DNA from: CAZDBA01 sp964503615
Lineage (GTDB): Bacteria; Planctomycetota; Planctomycetia; Pirellulales; Pirellulaceae
DNA: 51,908 nucleotides
Reading direction: 5' to 3'
Assembly: GCA_964503615.1 (NCBI GenBank)
Contig: CAZDBA010000009.1
Coordinates: 1 to 51,908, forward strand
Part shown: in pieces, positions 1-9,384 of the stretch
Layout of the letters: each line of letters starts with the position of its first letter
Numbering within the stretch: position 1 is the stretch's first letter
The notes under the pieces: model-generated
The model's database searches: none
Seen by the model: only the letters and a program-made list of their open reading frames with translations
What the model was told of the DNA's origin: nothing
Made by a program: the position numbers and the translations under genes

Positions 1-216
1 TACGGACCATTGATCACCAAGGATGAATGTCACTCGTTTGATTTTATCGTGCGCGACCTTACAGGCTCTAAAACGAGTCACATGATGCTCGTTTTGGAAT
101 ATTACGACAGGCTTGAAAGGCATTTCAAGCAAAAAATCTCAATCCGTTTGAGTGACTCAAGTTTTTTGTCTACTGCTAAGCCGGAAGAAGTCGAGCCCGA
201 GGACAGGGTCTATTGA
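1..216 (+). CDS. C-terminal end of an unidentified protein (partial)
   Basis: The frame is open from base 1 to a TGA at 214-216, giving the last 71 residues of a protein whose start lies outside the window. A TTG at base 10 could start a short gene, but the frame continues upstream to the window edge (Y-G-P-L...), so a truncated longer gene is more likely. The tail is mildly acidic and ends in a proline/glutamate-rich stretch. I see no motif that identifies a family. It is followed by about 110 bases without a gene and then the convergent pseudouridine synthase gene. Confidence 0.5.
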   Translation, partial: YGPLITKDECHSFDFIVRDLTGSKTSHMMLVLEYYDRLERHFKQKISIRLSDSSFLSTAKPEEVEPEDRVY

Positions 217-326
217 GCCCATTTCGCTTCGCAAGCCTAGCGCCTTGCGATAACTGAATCGGCCTCGCTACCAGATACCCAAGTCAGCCTCTTGATTGTT
301 TAGAGAAGTCTCTTAATGGGAGTCGA

Positions 327-1724
327 CTATCGGGAACGCTTTGAAGAATTTTTACGCTTGGGCTTTCCCTTGCCGCGCGCGACCGATTTCTTGCCGGACT
401 TTTTAGTGGACCGTTTCGATTTCCCGGCGGTTGTTTTGGCTGCCGCGCGAGCTTGCCCGCGTCCTTGGGAGGGGGCTTTCGATGATTTTCGAGATTTGCC
501 TTTTGATGTCCTGCTTTTGGATGTCTTGCCTTTTGCAAATTTCGTTTTTGAAGTGCGGCTTTTTTTCTTTGTAGATCCGGTGCGGCGACTTGGTTTTTCA
601 GAGCGTTCTTCTTCAATCTTCTTTTGTCGCTCTGCTTTCATTTCGGCAAGTTGCTTTTTGGTGTACTTCTTTTTGCGCGGTTTGCCACCCGATTTGATTG
701 TCCAGCCTTCTTCGCCAACTTTGGGTTTGCGTTTTCGGAAAGGTGAATCCTGAAAGGTTTCAGACTTTGATTTTTCGCTGGTAGGTTTTGATTTTCCGCT
801 GGTGTTTTTTGTAGGTCGTTTGGTTGGTTTTTTTGCCGGTTTTTTACCAGTTCGTTTGCGACCTGATTTTGTCGCGCCGGGGTTTTCGGCGACCCTTTTC
901 AAGGCGGCGATCTCTTGCTTTTCCAGAGGTCGGTGGGCGCCCAGAGGGAGATCTGCCAGCCGTAATGTTCCAATTGCTACACGACGTAGCCGGATGACTT
1001 TGTGACCAATGCTTGCCAATAAGCGTCGGATCTCACGATTTCTTCCCTCTTCCAGAACGATCTCCAGCATCGTGTGGTCTTTTGTTCGTGACTTGATCCT
1101 TGCGCCGACAACTTTGGCGAGCCCTTCGGCAAGATAGACGCCTCGTTCGAGTTTTTTGAGATCAGAACCGGTGGGTTGTCCTACGACCTGGACCAGATAA
1201 GTTTTCTGAACGCCGTAGCGTGGATGGGTAAGTCGATTAGCGAGATCGCCATCGTTGGTAACCAGAATTAAACCTTCGCTGGATTTGTCCAGTCGCCCCA
1301 CGTTGTAGACTCGTTGGCTGGTTTTAATCAAGTCGATCACCCGAAGGCGTCCGGATGGATCGCTGCTGGTCGATACGACCCCGGGCGGTTTGTTGACGGC
1401 GAAGTACTGTAAGCGCTGAAGCTTGATCTGGGTGCCATCGACGCGGATTTTACATTTCGCAGGATCGACTTTGACTCCCAACTTTGTAACAAACTGTCCG
1501 TCGACTTCTACACGACCTTCTTCGATCAACGTTTCGCATTCGCGTCGACTGCCGACACCGGCAGCGGCAAGGACTCGTTGCAGTCTCTGCTCGCCAGTGC
1601 GGCCGGTTGAGCTTGAGCTGGGTGCTGAGCTTCGTGAGCTTCGTTTTGAGTGTGTTCTTGAGCCGCGTTTTTGGGTTGCCCCGCGTGGAGCGCGTTTTTT
1701 GCCGGATGATTTCTTCTTTGCCAT
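327..1724 (-). CDS. RsuA/RluB-family pseudouridine synthase with long basic tail
   Basis: Predicted rRNA pseudouridine synthase of 465 residues, which would isomerise uridine in ribosomal RNA in the cytoplasm. Residues 1-45 are a basic/serine-rich leader. An S4 RNA-binding domain (about 46-105) is followed by the catalytic domain with GRLDKSSEGL (143-152; Asp146 is the expected catalytic residue) and the family motif EGRNREIRR (226-234). Residues 285-465 form an unusual, almost purely Lys/Arg/Ser/Thr/Gly tail about 180 residues long; typical RluB/RsuA proteins are about 230-290 residues. The frame extends 13 codons upstream, but I start at ATG 1724 because AAAGGTG sits 5-11 bases before it. 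The subfamily (RluB, RluE, RluF or RsuA) is not decided; RluB-like fits best. Confidence 0.88.
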   Translation of the reverse strand: MAKKKSSGKKRAPRGATQKRGSRTHSKRSSRSSAPSSSSTGRTGEQRLQRVLAAAGVGSRRECETLIEEGRVEVDGQFVTKLGVKVDPAKCKIRVDGTQIKLQRLQYFAVNKPPGVVSTSSDPSGRLRVIDLIKTSQRVYNVGRLDKSSEGLILVTNDGDLANRLTHPRYGVQKTYLVQVVGQPTGSDLKKLERGVYLAEGLAKVVGARIKSRTKDHTMLEIVLEEGRNREIRRLLASIGHKVIRLRRVAIGTLRLADLPLGAHRPLEKQEIAALKRVAENPGATKSGRKRTGKKPAKKPTKRPTKNTSGKSKPTSEKSKSETFQDSPFRKRKPKVGEEGWTIKSGGKPRKKKYTKKQLAEMKAERQKKIEEERSEKPSRRTGSTKKKSRTSKTKFAKGKTSKSRTSKGKSRKSSKAPSQGRGQARAAAKTTAGKSKRSTKKSGKKSVARGKGKPKRKNSSKRSR

Positions 1725-1804
1725 TTCGGCACCTTTTTCTGAAAGGGCACTAATGCCGCGCATTTATGCCGCGCACTTGTGCCGTGTTGAAACGCAAGTG
1801 TAAG

Positions 1805-1829
1805 CAAAAAGCCCGTTTAGACTATGGGC
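1805..1829 (-). terminator. Rho-independent terminator after the lipoprotein-like gene
   Basis: On the minus strand, GCCCAT (1829-1824) pairs with ACGGGC (1816-1811), including one G-U, around a 7-base loop and is followed by a run of T (1810-1806). It lies about 70 bases past the stop codon of the lipoprotein-like gene and before the pseudouridine synthase gene, so the two are probably separate transcripts. Confidence 0.5.
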
Positions 1830-1897
1830 AAAAGGGAGTAGGTCGCCCAAAATCCCATATTAAGAATCGCCGACGGCATTAACGACGTAGGGCCGCG

Positions 1898-2554
1898 TTA
1901 TTGCGGTTGGCAGAATTTGGTCAACCGAGTTTCGATGTTGCGAACGATCTGTTGTTCCAGTGAAAAGTCACGGCCCATCGGAATCCAGCCTTTGTTCGGG
2001 ATGTCGCTGATAAAGTCCAATACATCGTCATCTAGTGCAAGCGAGGGTTTCACGCTTCGACCGCTGACGGTTGCTCGTTCGGGTGCCAAGCGGTCTTCCA
2101 ATTCCTTGTAGACTTTGACGTCGATCGCATAGCTGTCTGCGGTCGGAATCACACGGACTTTGGCAAAGCGGCGAACCGTTTGCAGCGTTGCGTGCAGTCT
2201 TTCAAAGCCATGTGTTGAGTCTCGCTTCCAGGGCTCCAGAAGCGTGGCGCCGATTTTGGGATGTGTCTCGATCCAACCTTCTGTCAAAACGTTGTCGACC
2301 AAACGGACTCGCTCCTCCCGATAGATCCGAAAGTAGTCATCCAGTTCATCTGAAATCTGATCCATGACCAGCTCTCGATCGACTTTGGGAACATAGATCG
2401 GGTTGTTTGCCGGCTCGTGCCCTTGGGGCCAAGCAGACGGTTCGGTTGCAAGAAATCGACGGCATCCGCCAGCGCTGATCAGGATAGCGCAGAGAGTTAG
2501 AACGACGAAAAGCCGTGTAGTCGGTATGCCGAAAAGTGAATTCAAAATTCCCAC
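1898..2554 (-). CDS. Hypothetical exported/lipoprotein-like protein
   Basis: No family recognised. The N-terminus has a long hydrophobic segment ending in ISAGGC, a plausible though imperfect lipobox, so the protein is probably secreted and perhaps lipid-anchored. The mature part is about 190 residues, mixed alpha/beta in composition, with charged regions (DQISDELDDYF, EERVRLVDN) and no cysteine clusters. The start is uncertain. The frame is open to a TTG at 2611, but I chose GTG 2554 because it puts the hydrophobic stretch in signal-peptide position; no strong ribosome-binding site supports either. A terminator-like hairpin follows the gene. Similar short secreted proteins of unknown role are common in planctomycetes. 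Confidence 0.6.
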   Translation of the reverse strand: MGILNSLFGIPTTRLFVVLTLCAILISAGGCRRFLATEPSAWPQGHEPANNPIYVPKVDRELVMDQISDELDDYFRIYREERVRLVDNVLTEGWIETHPKIGATLLEPWKRDSTHGFERLHATLQTVRRFAKVRVIPTADSYAIDVKVYKELEDRLAPERATVSGRSVKPSLALDDDVLDFISDIPNKGWIPMGRDFSLEQQIVRNIETRLTKFCQPQ

Positions 2555-2680
2555 AACGTTCGATATTTTGCGGGCGTAGTGTGGAGAATTCGGAACTGGC
2601 GGGCAAGACAAATATGTACCGCTAGCAAGTGGTTGAGCGATGTCTTTGATACCGCTTCACCGATGGTATCACCACAAAGC

Positions 2681-2710
2681 TGCTTCCTCACTAACGTGTC
2701 GGGTTTCCAG
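2681..2710 (+). repeat. Dispersed intergenic repeat, copy 1
   Basis: The sequence contains CTCACTAACGTGTCGGGTTT, a variant of a unit found four times in intergenic DNA of this window (also near 4091, 7359 and 32401). It lies just beyond the 3' end of the RdgC-like gene. It resembles the short REP-like intergenic repeats common in Pirellulaceae genomes. Confidence 0.6.
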
Positions 2711-2720
2711 TTGAGGGGCG

Positions 2721-3899
2721 CTATGCCGCCTTGCGACGTTTCAACGTGTCCTTCTGAAGCCACTTGGAGATTTCAGCTGACTCCGATTTCCAGCTCTTGC
2801 CAATACGTTGTTGGCAGAACCGCTCGAACAGCAGATCGACCGTCGCGCACATGTCGCGAACACTGGCGATGCGATCTTCACGGTCGCGCAAGTCTCCCGC
2901 GTCTTTGGCGACTTGAGTGATTCGTGCACCGCCGATTGCAAACCGTTCGGCTTGAAGAGTCAGGTCGTACTGCTCGCCTTCGCGAACCAGCGTCAAACCT
3001 GCTTTGCGAGGTAGTTTTCCCATTCGGATCGCCATTGCCGTTTCAGGTAACGCGACGGGCGAGTCGGAAGAGATCGATTCTTTGCCGAATTCACCTTGCG
3101 GGCAGTCCAACGTCAACGACCGAGCAAACATACCACTGACTGAAGTTCCATCGGAGAGGTCAAGCATGTCGGAGTTCATTTCCCAATGCCACCACAACCA
3201 CAAAAAGAACTCGTTACCCAGATAGTCAAAGTTCTCACTCATCCCGTTCCACCAAACAACATGCGGAGGGGTGTGGGCATGAAACGCGGTCGGTTGGACA
3301 TCGCAAAGCTCGGCGTACTGGTCCGTCTCTTTTGCATATTCCAAAGCCAGTTTTCCGGACGTTACCCGTGAAAGCTCAATCCCAAACGCGCGCTCCAGCA
3401 GGTCGAGGCATACGTCAGCTGTCTTTTCACTGGTTGTACCGAGGAAGATCGTATCGGTTTCCGCGTCCCACAGAATGGAGGTTTCATTCATGCGGCGAAA
3501 GTTGCCTTTGTCCGCTTCGTCGGCACAGCGAGCTTCGACCGCTTCTTTGGCTTCTTGTCGCTGTGCTTTGCTCGGTTTGCCGCTGGGATTGTCGACCAGT
3601 GTTGGGGCAAGTTCGATTTGCATCCAGGCTTTTTTGATCGGCGAAGGGATCTGGCACGAGTCGACTCGGACTCCAAAGTGCAACGCATCACCAATGATAT
3701 TTTTGACATGTTCGAAATCAACGTCGAACAAATGCTGGCCGGCCACGAACCCTACATCAGGTTGCTCGTACAAATTGGTTTTTGACGTTCCGATTTGAAA
3801 CTTCTTTAACTTTTCCAGATGGTTTTCGCCAAAAGCAGAAGTAGGGTCTTCGACGATCTGAAATCGCTCAAAAGTCATTGATCCGGACAAGAATCCCAT
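2721..3899 (-). CDS. RdgC-like protein (recombination-associated)
   Basis: Protein of 392 residues that I assign tentatively to the RdgC family, DNA-binding proteins that modulate RecA-mediated recombination. The N-terminus (MGFLSGSMTFERFQI) and the block QIPSPIKKAWMQIELA, followed by a Lys/Glu/Arg-rich helix and then a strand-rich segment (SILWDAETDTIFLGTTSEK) and a helix (DVCLDLLERAFG), follow the order seen in Escherichia coli RdgC: PSPVIKQALEAK, charged helix, MMWIDTVNGLIMV, EDTLALLRKSLG. It is longer than the roughly 300-residue proteobacterial protein. The middle is rich in tryptophan (FFLWLWWHWEMNSD). I start at the second ATG (3899), preceded by a GGGGA stretch, rather than ATG 3917. 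Family membership is by pattern only. Confidence 0.55.
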   Translation of the reverse strand: MGFLSGSMTFERFQIVEDPTSAFGENHLEKLKKFQIGTSKTNLYEQPDVGFVAGQHLFDVDFEHVKNIIGDALHFGVRVDSCQIPSPIKKAWMQIELAPTLVDNPSGKPSKAQRQEAKEAVEARCADEADKGNFRRMNETSILWDAETDTIFLGTTSEKTADVCLDLLERAFGIELSRVTSGKLALEYAKETDQYAELCDVQPTAFHAHTPPHVVWWNGMSENFDYLGNEFFLWLWWHWEMNSDMLDLSDGTSVSGMFARSLTLDCPQGEFGKESISSDSPVALPETAMAIRMGKLPRKAGLTLVREGEQYDLTLQAERFAIGGARITQVAKDAGDLRDREDRIASVRDMCATVDLLFERFCQQRIGKSWKSESAEISKWLQKDTLKRRKAA

Positions 3900-4261
3900 A
3901 TATTCCCCGTAAAACATCTAAAGGTGTAGCGTCGCGATTGAGGCGTGTCCAAATCCACGCACGAAAGTGTTTTTCGGATTTGTCGGTCGGAAACTTGATT
4001 CAGATCGTTTGTGGGATCGATTGAATCGGCTCGGCCATGATTGTTTCCGGTACCGAGAGGTGTTGCGGATCAGGATTCTGAACCAAGTCCTGCAGCTCCT
4101 CGCTAACGCGTTGGGTCTCCATTTGCACCTGGCCAAAGGCGACTACGACATTGAAGCTTGGCATTCATTGCTAACGTTTAGGCATCTGCCCTGAATCGGT
4201 TTTAAACAGTAGACTGATGTATAGCGCACAATTCTCAGGCTAATCATTTATAAAACTTAAA
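3900..4261. other. Divergent intergenic region, 362 bases
   Basis: Lies between the divergent RdgC-like gene and gpmI, so it should hold both promoters, though no convincing -35/-10 pair stands out. The bases before gpmI (about 4200-4261) are A/T-rich. It contains one copy of the dispersed repeat. Short open frames on both strands here have no support. Confidence 0.4.
4091..4120 (+). repeat. Dispersed intergenic repeat, copy 2
   Basis: Contains CTCGCTAACGCGTTGGGTCT, differing at a few positions from copies 3 and 4. It sits between the divergent RdgC-like and gpmI genes. Confidence 0.6.
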
Positions 4262-5908
<1,647 letters not shown>

Positions 5909-5963
5909 CGAGTATCTCGGTCTTGCCAAATTCTTGTTAAGAGAAATAAGAAAGCGTTTCAAA

Positions 5964-7319
5964 ATGAATCATCAAAGACCTTTGCAAAGCCTGTCCTGGA
6001 TTGTTTTCTGTTTCTTTACTGTGTCTTCACTCTTTTCGTGCTCATTTTTGTTGGGGCAGGATGCTGACTGGAATCAGTTCCTGGGTGCTAACCGGGACGG
6101 AGTTTCATCAGAAACCGATATCCTGAAGGATTGGTCCGACGACAAACTTAAGTTGAGTTGGACGCTTCCAGTGGGGCAGGGGTATGCGATCGGTTCGGCG
6201 GTCGACGGACACTACTTTCATTTCGATGTGTTCGAAGAGAAGAAAGGCGAAACCTTGGCACGGCTGCGCAAGGTCAATATCGAAAGCGGCGAGACCGTTT
6301 GGACTGACACGGTTCCTTCTGAGTACGAGGATCTTTACGGCCACGATTCTGGCCCGAGAGCAAGTCCGTTGATTCACGATGGAAAAGTCTACGTGTACGG
6401 AGTCGAGGGGTTGTTGCGATGCTTGTCTGCGGATTCCGGTGACGTGATCTGGAAGATCGACATACTGGAAAAGTATGGAGTGATTCAGAACTTTTTCGGT
6501 GTTTCAGGGTGCCCGTTGGTCTATGAAAATTTGTTGCTTGTCGGAGTCGGCGGTAGTCCTGAAGAATCCAAGGACGTTCCCAACGGACAATTGAACCTCG
6601 TCAAACCGAATGGCTCGGCAGTTGTCGCCTTTGATCGGGAGACGGGAAAGGAAGTTTGGCGTTCCGGTGACGACCTGGCTAGTTACACTTCGTTGCGAGT
6701 CGTTCAGATGCATGGCCAACCTGTCGTGCTGGCGTGGATGCGAGACCACTTGTTGGGTTTGAAACCAGCAAGTGGGGAACAGTTGTTCCAGTTCAAATGG
6801 CGGGCTCGGAAATTAGAAAGCGTGAATGCGAGTACGCCCGTTGTTTTAGAAAACAAAATTTATCTTGGCGAATCGTACCAAAAGGGCGGAGTTGTACTGT
6901 CAGTCAGCGAGACGTGGGAGACAGAAATCGTTTGGAGCGATGATCGAAAACGGAACCAGTCACTGGCTCCCCATTGGAACACGCCTGTTTTGCACGAGGG
7001 GTTTCTTTATGGATGCAGTGGCGAGAGTTCGGGCTCTTCAGAGCTTCGCTGTGTCGATTTTCTGACGGGCGAAGTGAAATGGAAAGAAAGAGGGTTAGGG
7101 CGATCGTCGGTAACTTTTTGTGATGGCCATTTGCTTGTAATGGCCGAGCGGGGCAGGGTGTTGCTGGTCAAGGCAACGCCGGAGGAGTATTCCCTGGTGA
7201 CGGAGCACGACGGAGAGACAGAATTTAAGTACCCTTGCTGGTCAGCCCCTATCGTCTCCAGTGGTAAACTGTTGGTTAAAGGCAAGGGGAAGGTAGCTTG
7301 TTTCGAACTGAAGAATTGA
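5964..7319 (+). CDS. Secreted PQQ-like beta-propeller protein
   Basis: Exported protein of about 450 residues with an N-terminal hydrophobic signal (SWIVFCFFTVSSLFSCSFLLG) followed by DADWNQFLGANRDGVSSE, the opening typical of planctomycete PQQ-repeat (BamB-like) proteins. Repeats with the pattern 'G.VYV.G..G.L.CL...SG.V.W' recur (GKVYVYGVEGLLRCLSADSG; FDRETGKEVWR; LRCVDFLTGEVKW), marking a beta-propeller. BamB is an outer-membrane assembly scaffold, while other family members are PQQ dehydrogenases. No PQQ-binding or dehydrogenase motif is obvious here, so the role is open. I chose ATG 5964 over an in-frame TTG at 5934. It may be co-transcribed with gpmI but has no functional link to it. Confidence 0.85.
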   Translation: MNHQRPLQSLSWIVFCFFTVSSLFSCSFLLGQDADWNQFLGANRDGVSSETDILKDWSDDKLKLSWTLPVGQGYAIGSAVDGHYFHFDVFEEKKGETLARLRKVNIESGETVWTDTVPSEYEDLYGHDSGPRASPLIHDGKVYVYGVEGLLRCLSADSGDVIWKIDILEKYGVIQNFFGVSGCPLVYENLLLVGVGGSPEESKDVPNGQLNLVKPNGSAVVAFDRETGKEVWRSGDDLASYTSLRVVQMHGQPVVLAWMRDHLLGLKPASGEQLFQFKWRARKLESVNASTPVVLENKIYLGESYQKGGVVLSVSETWETEIVWSDDRKRNQSLAPHWNTPVLHEGFLYGCSGESSGSSELRCVDFLTGEVKWKERGLGRSSVTFCDGHLLVMAERGRVLLVKATPEEYSLVTEHDGETEFKYPCWSAPIVSSGKLLVKGKGKVACFELKN

Positions 7320-7358
7320 AACGGACGTGACACGTACACCACTTGGCGACGAGTGAAA

Positions 7359-7387
7359 GGAAACCCGACGCGTTAGCGAGGAAGCAG
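7359..7387 (-). repeat. Dispersed intergenic repeat, copy 3
   Basis: The minus strand carries CTCGCTAACGCGTCGGGTTT, identical over this core to copy 4 near 32401. It lies between the convergent stop codons of the beta-propeller and ggt genes. Confidence 0.65.
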
Positions 7388-7424
7388 CTTCTTTCGCGCT
7401 GCGTAGTTGCCATTTTTGGTCGAA

Positions 7425-9113
7425 TCAATAGCCGGCGGCTTGGCCGTCTTTTCGGGACTCCGACGCTCCGTAGTAAACATCGTTGACCGGATCGTATTGG
7501 ATTCCTTGGTAACCGCCAAACGAACCGGTACCTCGTTTGAAACGATGGCCACGTTTGATGAGTTCTCGCAAAACTTCGGGCGCAAAGCCAGACTCAAGCG
7601 AGACCCGACCGCCATCGGTCATCCGTTCACCGGTCGGTTGAGACGAACCGGTGTGCAAAATCCTGGGAGCATCGCCGGCTTCCTGTAGGTTCATTCCAAA
7701 GTCGATCATGTTCATCACGATTTGGACATGGCCTTGAGGCTGAGTCGCGCCGCCCATCACACCAAAACTCAAAAATGGCTTTCCGTCTTTGGTCACGAAC
7801 GCGGGGATGATCGTGTGGAAGGGGCGTTTCCCTGGTGCGTAGGAGTTCGGGCGATTCGGGGTCATGTCAAACAACTCTCCCCGATCCTGCAAACAGAACC
7901 CAAGCCCGTCAGGGCACATGCCCGACCCCATCCCGCGATAGTTGCTTTGGATCAGTGAGACCATATTGCGGTCTTTATCAGCAACCGTCAGATAGATCGT
8001 GTCACCTTCAGTCAAACCGACGTCGTAGCGCTGAGCTGCTGCAGTTCGCTCGATCAGAGTTCGACGCTCGTCGGCGTACTCCTTCGAAATCAACCGTTCA
8101 ACGGGCGAAGCATAGAAGTCCATGTCAGCGTACAACCGGGCTCGGTCTTCAAAGGCCAGCTTTTTTGCTTCAACAAAGTAGTGAATGTGATCGTCGCTTC
8201 CGTATTTGATTTGAGAGAAATCGTAAGTTTCGAGAATGTTCAACATTTGCAGCGCGGCAATGCCTTGACCATTGGGTGGCAGTTCCCAAACTTCGTAGCC
8301 TCGATAGGTCGTGGAAACCGGTTCGACCCACTCGCTTTTATGAGCAGCCAAATCGTCGTACGACAAATATCCACCATGCTTTTTCATAAAGCGGTCAATC
8401 GTTTTGGCAATCGAGCCTTTATAAAATTCGTCACGGCCACCGGTTGCAAGTTTCTCAAGCGTGTCGGCCAACATCGGGTTGCGAAAGATCTCACCCTTCT
8501 TCGGCGCGCGGCCGTCTCGTAGAAAGGTTTCTGCAAACCCGGGGTAGCGCTTTAGACCTGCGCTCCGTCCCCAGTAGTAGGCGATCAATTCGGAAACGGG
8601 AAAGCCATCTCTGGCATAGCCGATGGCCGGCGCTAAATTCTCTGCCATCGAAAGCTTGCCAAACTTCTGGTGTAATTCGAACCAACCATCTACGCAACCG
8701 GGAACTGAAACGGGTAGTGGACCCAACGGAGGAATCGTTTTCTTGTTACCAAGTTCTTCTTTCAGTTTTTCCAGTGTGAGACTGCTGGGCGATCGACCGC
8801 TTGCGTTTAGGCCATAGAGTTTTTGTTCCTCCTCGATCCACACGATCGCAAACAGGTCACCTCCGATTCCGTTTCCGGTTGGCTCCATTAAACCGAGAGT
8901 TGCGTTTGCTGCGATGGCTGCATCGATCGCATTGCCGCCTGATTTTAGAATGTCCAATGCGACTTGAGTCGCTAACGGTTGGCTAGTCGCAACCATCCCA
9001 TTGCGGGCAATCACTTCGCTTCGGGTCGCAAACAGTTTGCCCGTGATGCGATCTTGCCCCACCAAAAATTGGGTGATGAACAGGAGAATGATCAGAGAGG
9101 AATAGAAGCGCAT
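7425..9113 (-). CDS. ggt: Gamma-glutamyltransferase, exported
   Basis: Enzyme of 562 residues predicted to hydrolyse or transfer the gamma-glutamyl group of glutathione and related compounds outside the cytoplasm. It has an N-terminal signal sequence (about 1-20), then the family signature ANATLGLMEPTGNGIGGDLFAI in the large subunit. The family is made as a precursor that cleaves itself just before a catalytic threonine. The matching position is Thr372 in EGDTIYLTVADKDRN, which would give a large subunit of about 371 residues and a small subunit of about 191. The small-subunit segment NYRGMGSGM...GFCLQDRGELF and the late FGVMGGATQPQGH block are present. The start is the ATG at 9113. It is divergent from dsbD across a 270-base gap; the family's glutathione link is thematically close to thiol redox chemistry, but that is only inference. 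Confidence 0.93.
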   Translation of the reverse strand: MRFYSSLIILLFITQFLVGQDRITGKLFATRSEVIARNGMVATSQPLATQVALDILKSGGNAIDAAIAANATLGLMEPTGNGIGGDLFAIVWIEEEQKLYGLNASGRSPSSLTLEKLKEELGNKKTIPPLGPLPVSVPGCVDGWFELHQKFGKLSMAENLAPAIGYARDGFPVSELIAYYWGRSAGLKRYPGFAETFLRDGRAPKKGEIFRNPMLADTLEKLATGGRDEFYKGSIAKTIDRFMKKHGGYLSYDDLAAHKSEWVEPVSTTYRGYEVWELPPNGQGIAALQMLNILETYDFSQIKYGSDDHIHYFVEAKKLAFEDRARLYADMDFYASPVERLISKEYADERRTLIERTAAAQRYDVGLTEGDTIYLTVADKDRNMVSLIQSNYRGMGSGMCPDGLGFCLQDRGELFDMTPNRPNSYAPGKRPFHTIIPAFVTKDGKPFLSFGVMGGATQPQGHVQIVMNMIDFGMNLQEAGDAPRILHTGSSQPTGERMTDGGRVSLESGFAPEVLRELIKRGHRFKRGTGSFGGYQGIQYDPVNDVYYGASESRKDGQAAGY

Positions 9114-9384
9114 TGTGCAACCCTTGACTTGAGCAAGAAACTTATTGCAACTTTACACCAAATCAACCGGCGAGAAAAAGATACCGCAAAGGCAACAACG
9201 AATGGGCACCTCGGCAAAAAGATAAAATACTTCCGGTTTTTGTATGGATATGCTGGCGGAAATCGGGGGTCAATCGTCGCATATGGTCTTGTCTTGATTG
9301 GGCATCAAAAACCTGCGTTTTTCAAGTACAATTTCGATTGTGTATCAACAGCCGTAAAAAACAAAATCATTTGAGACTATAGCG

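Noticed and set aside
316..753. Hydrophobic open frame on the plus strand
   Set aside because: Antisense shadow of the Lys/Arg-rich tail of the pseudouridine synthase.
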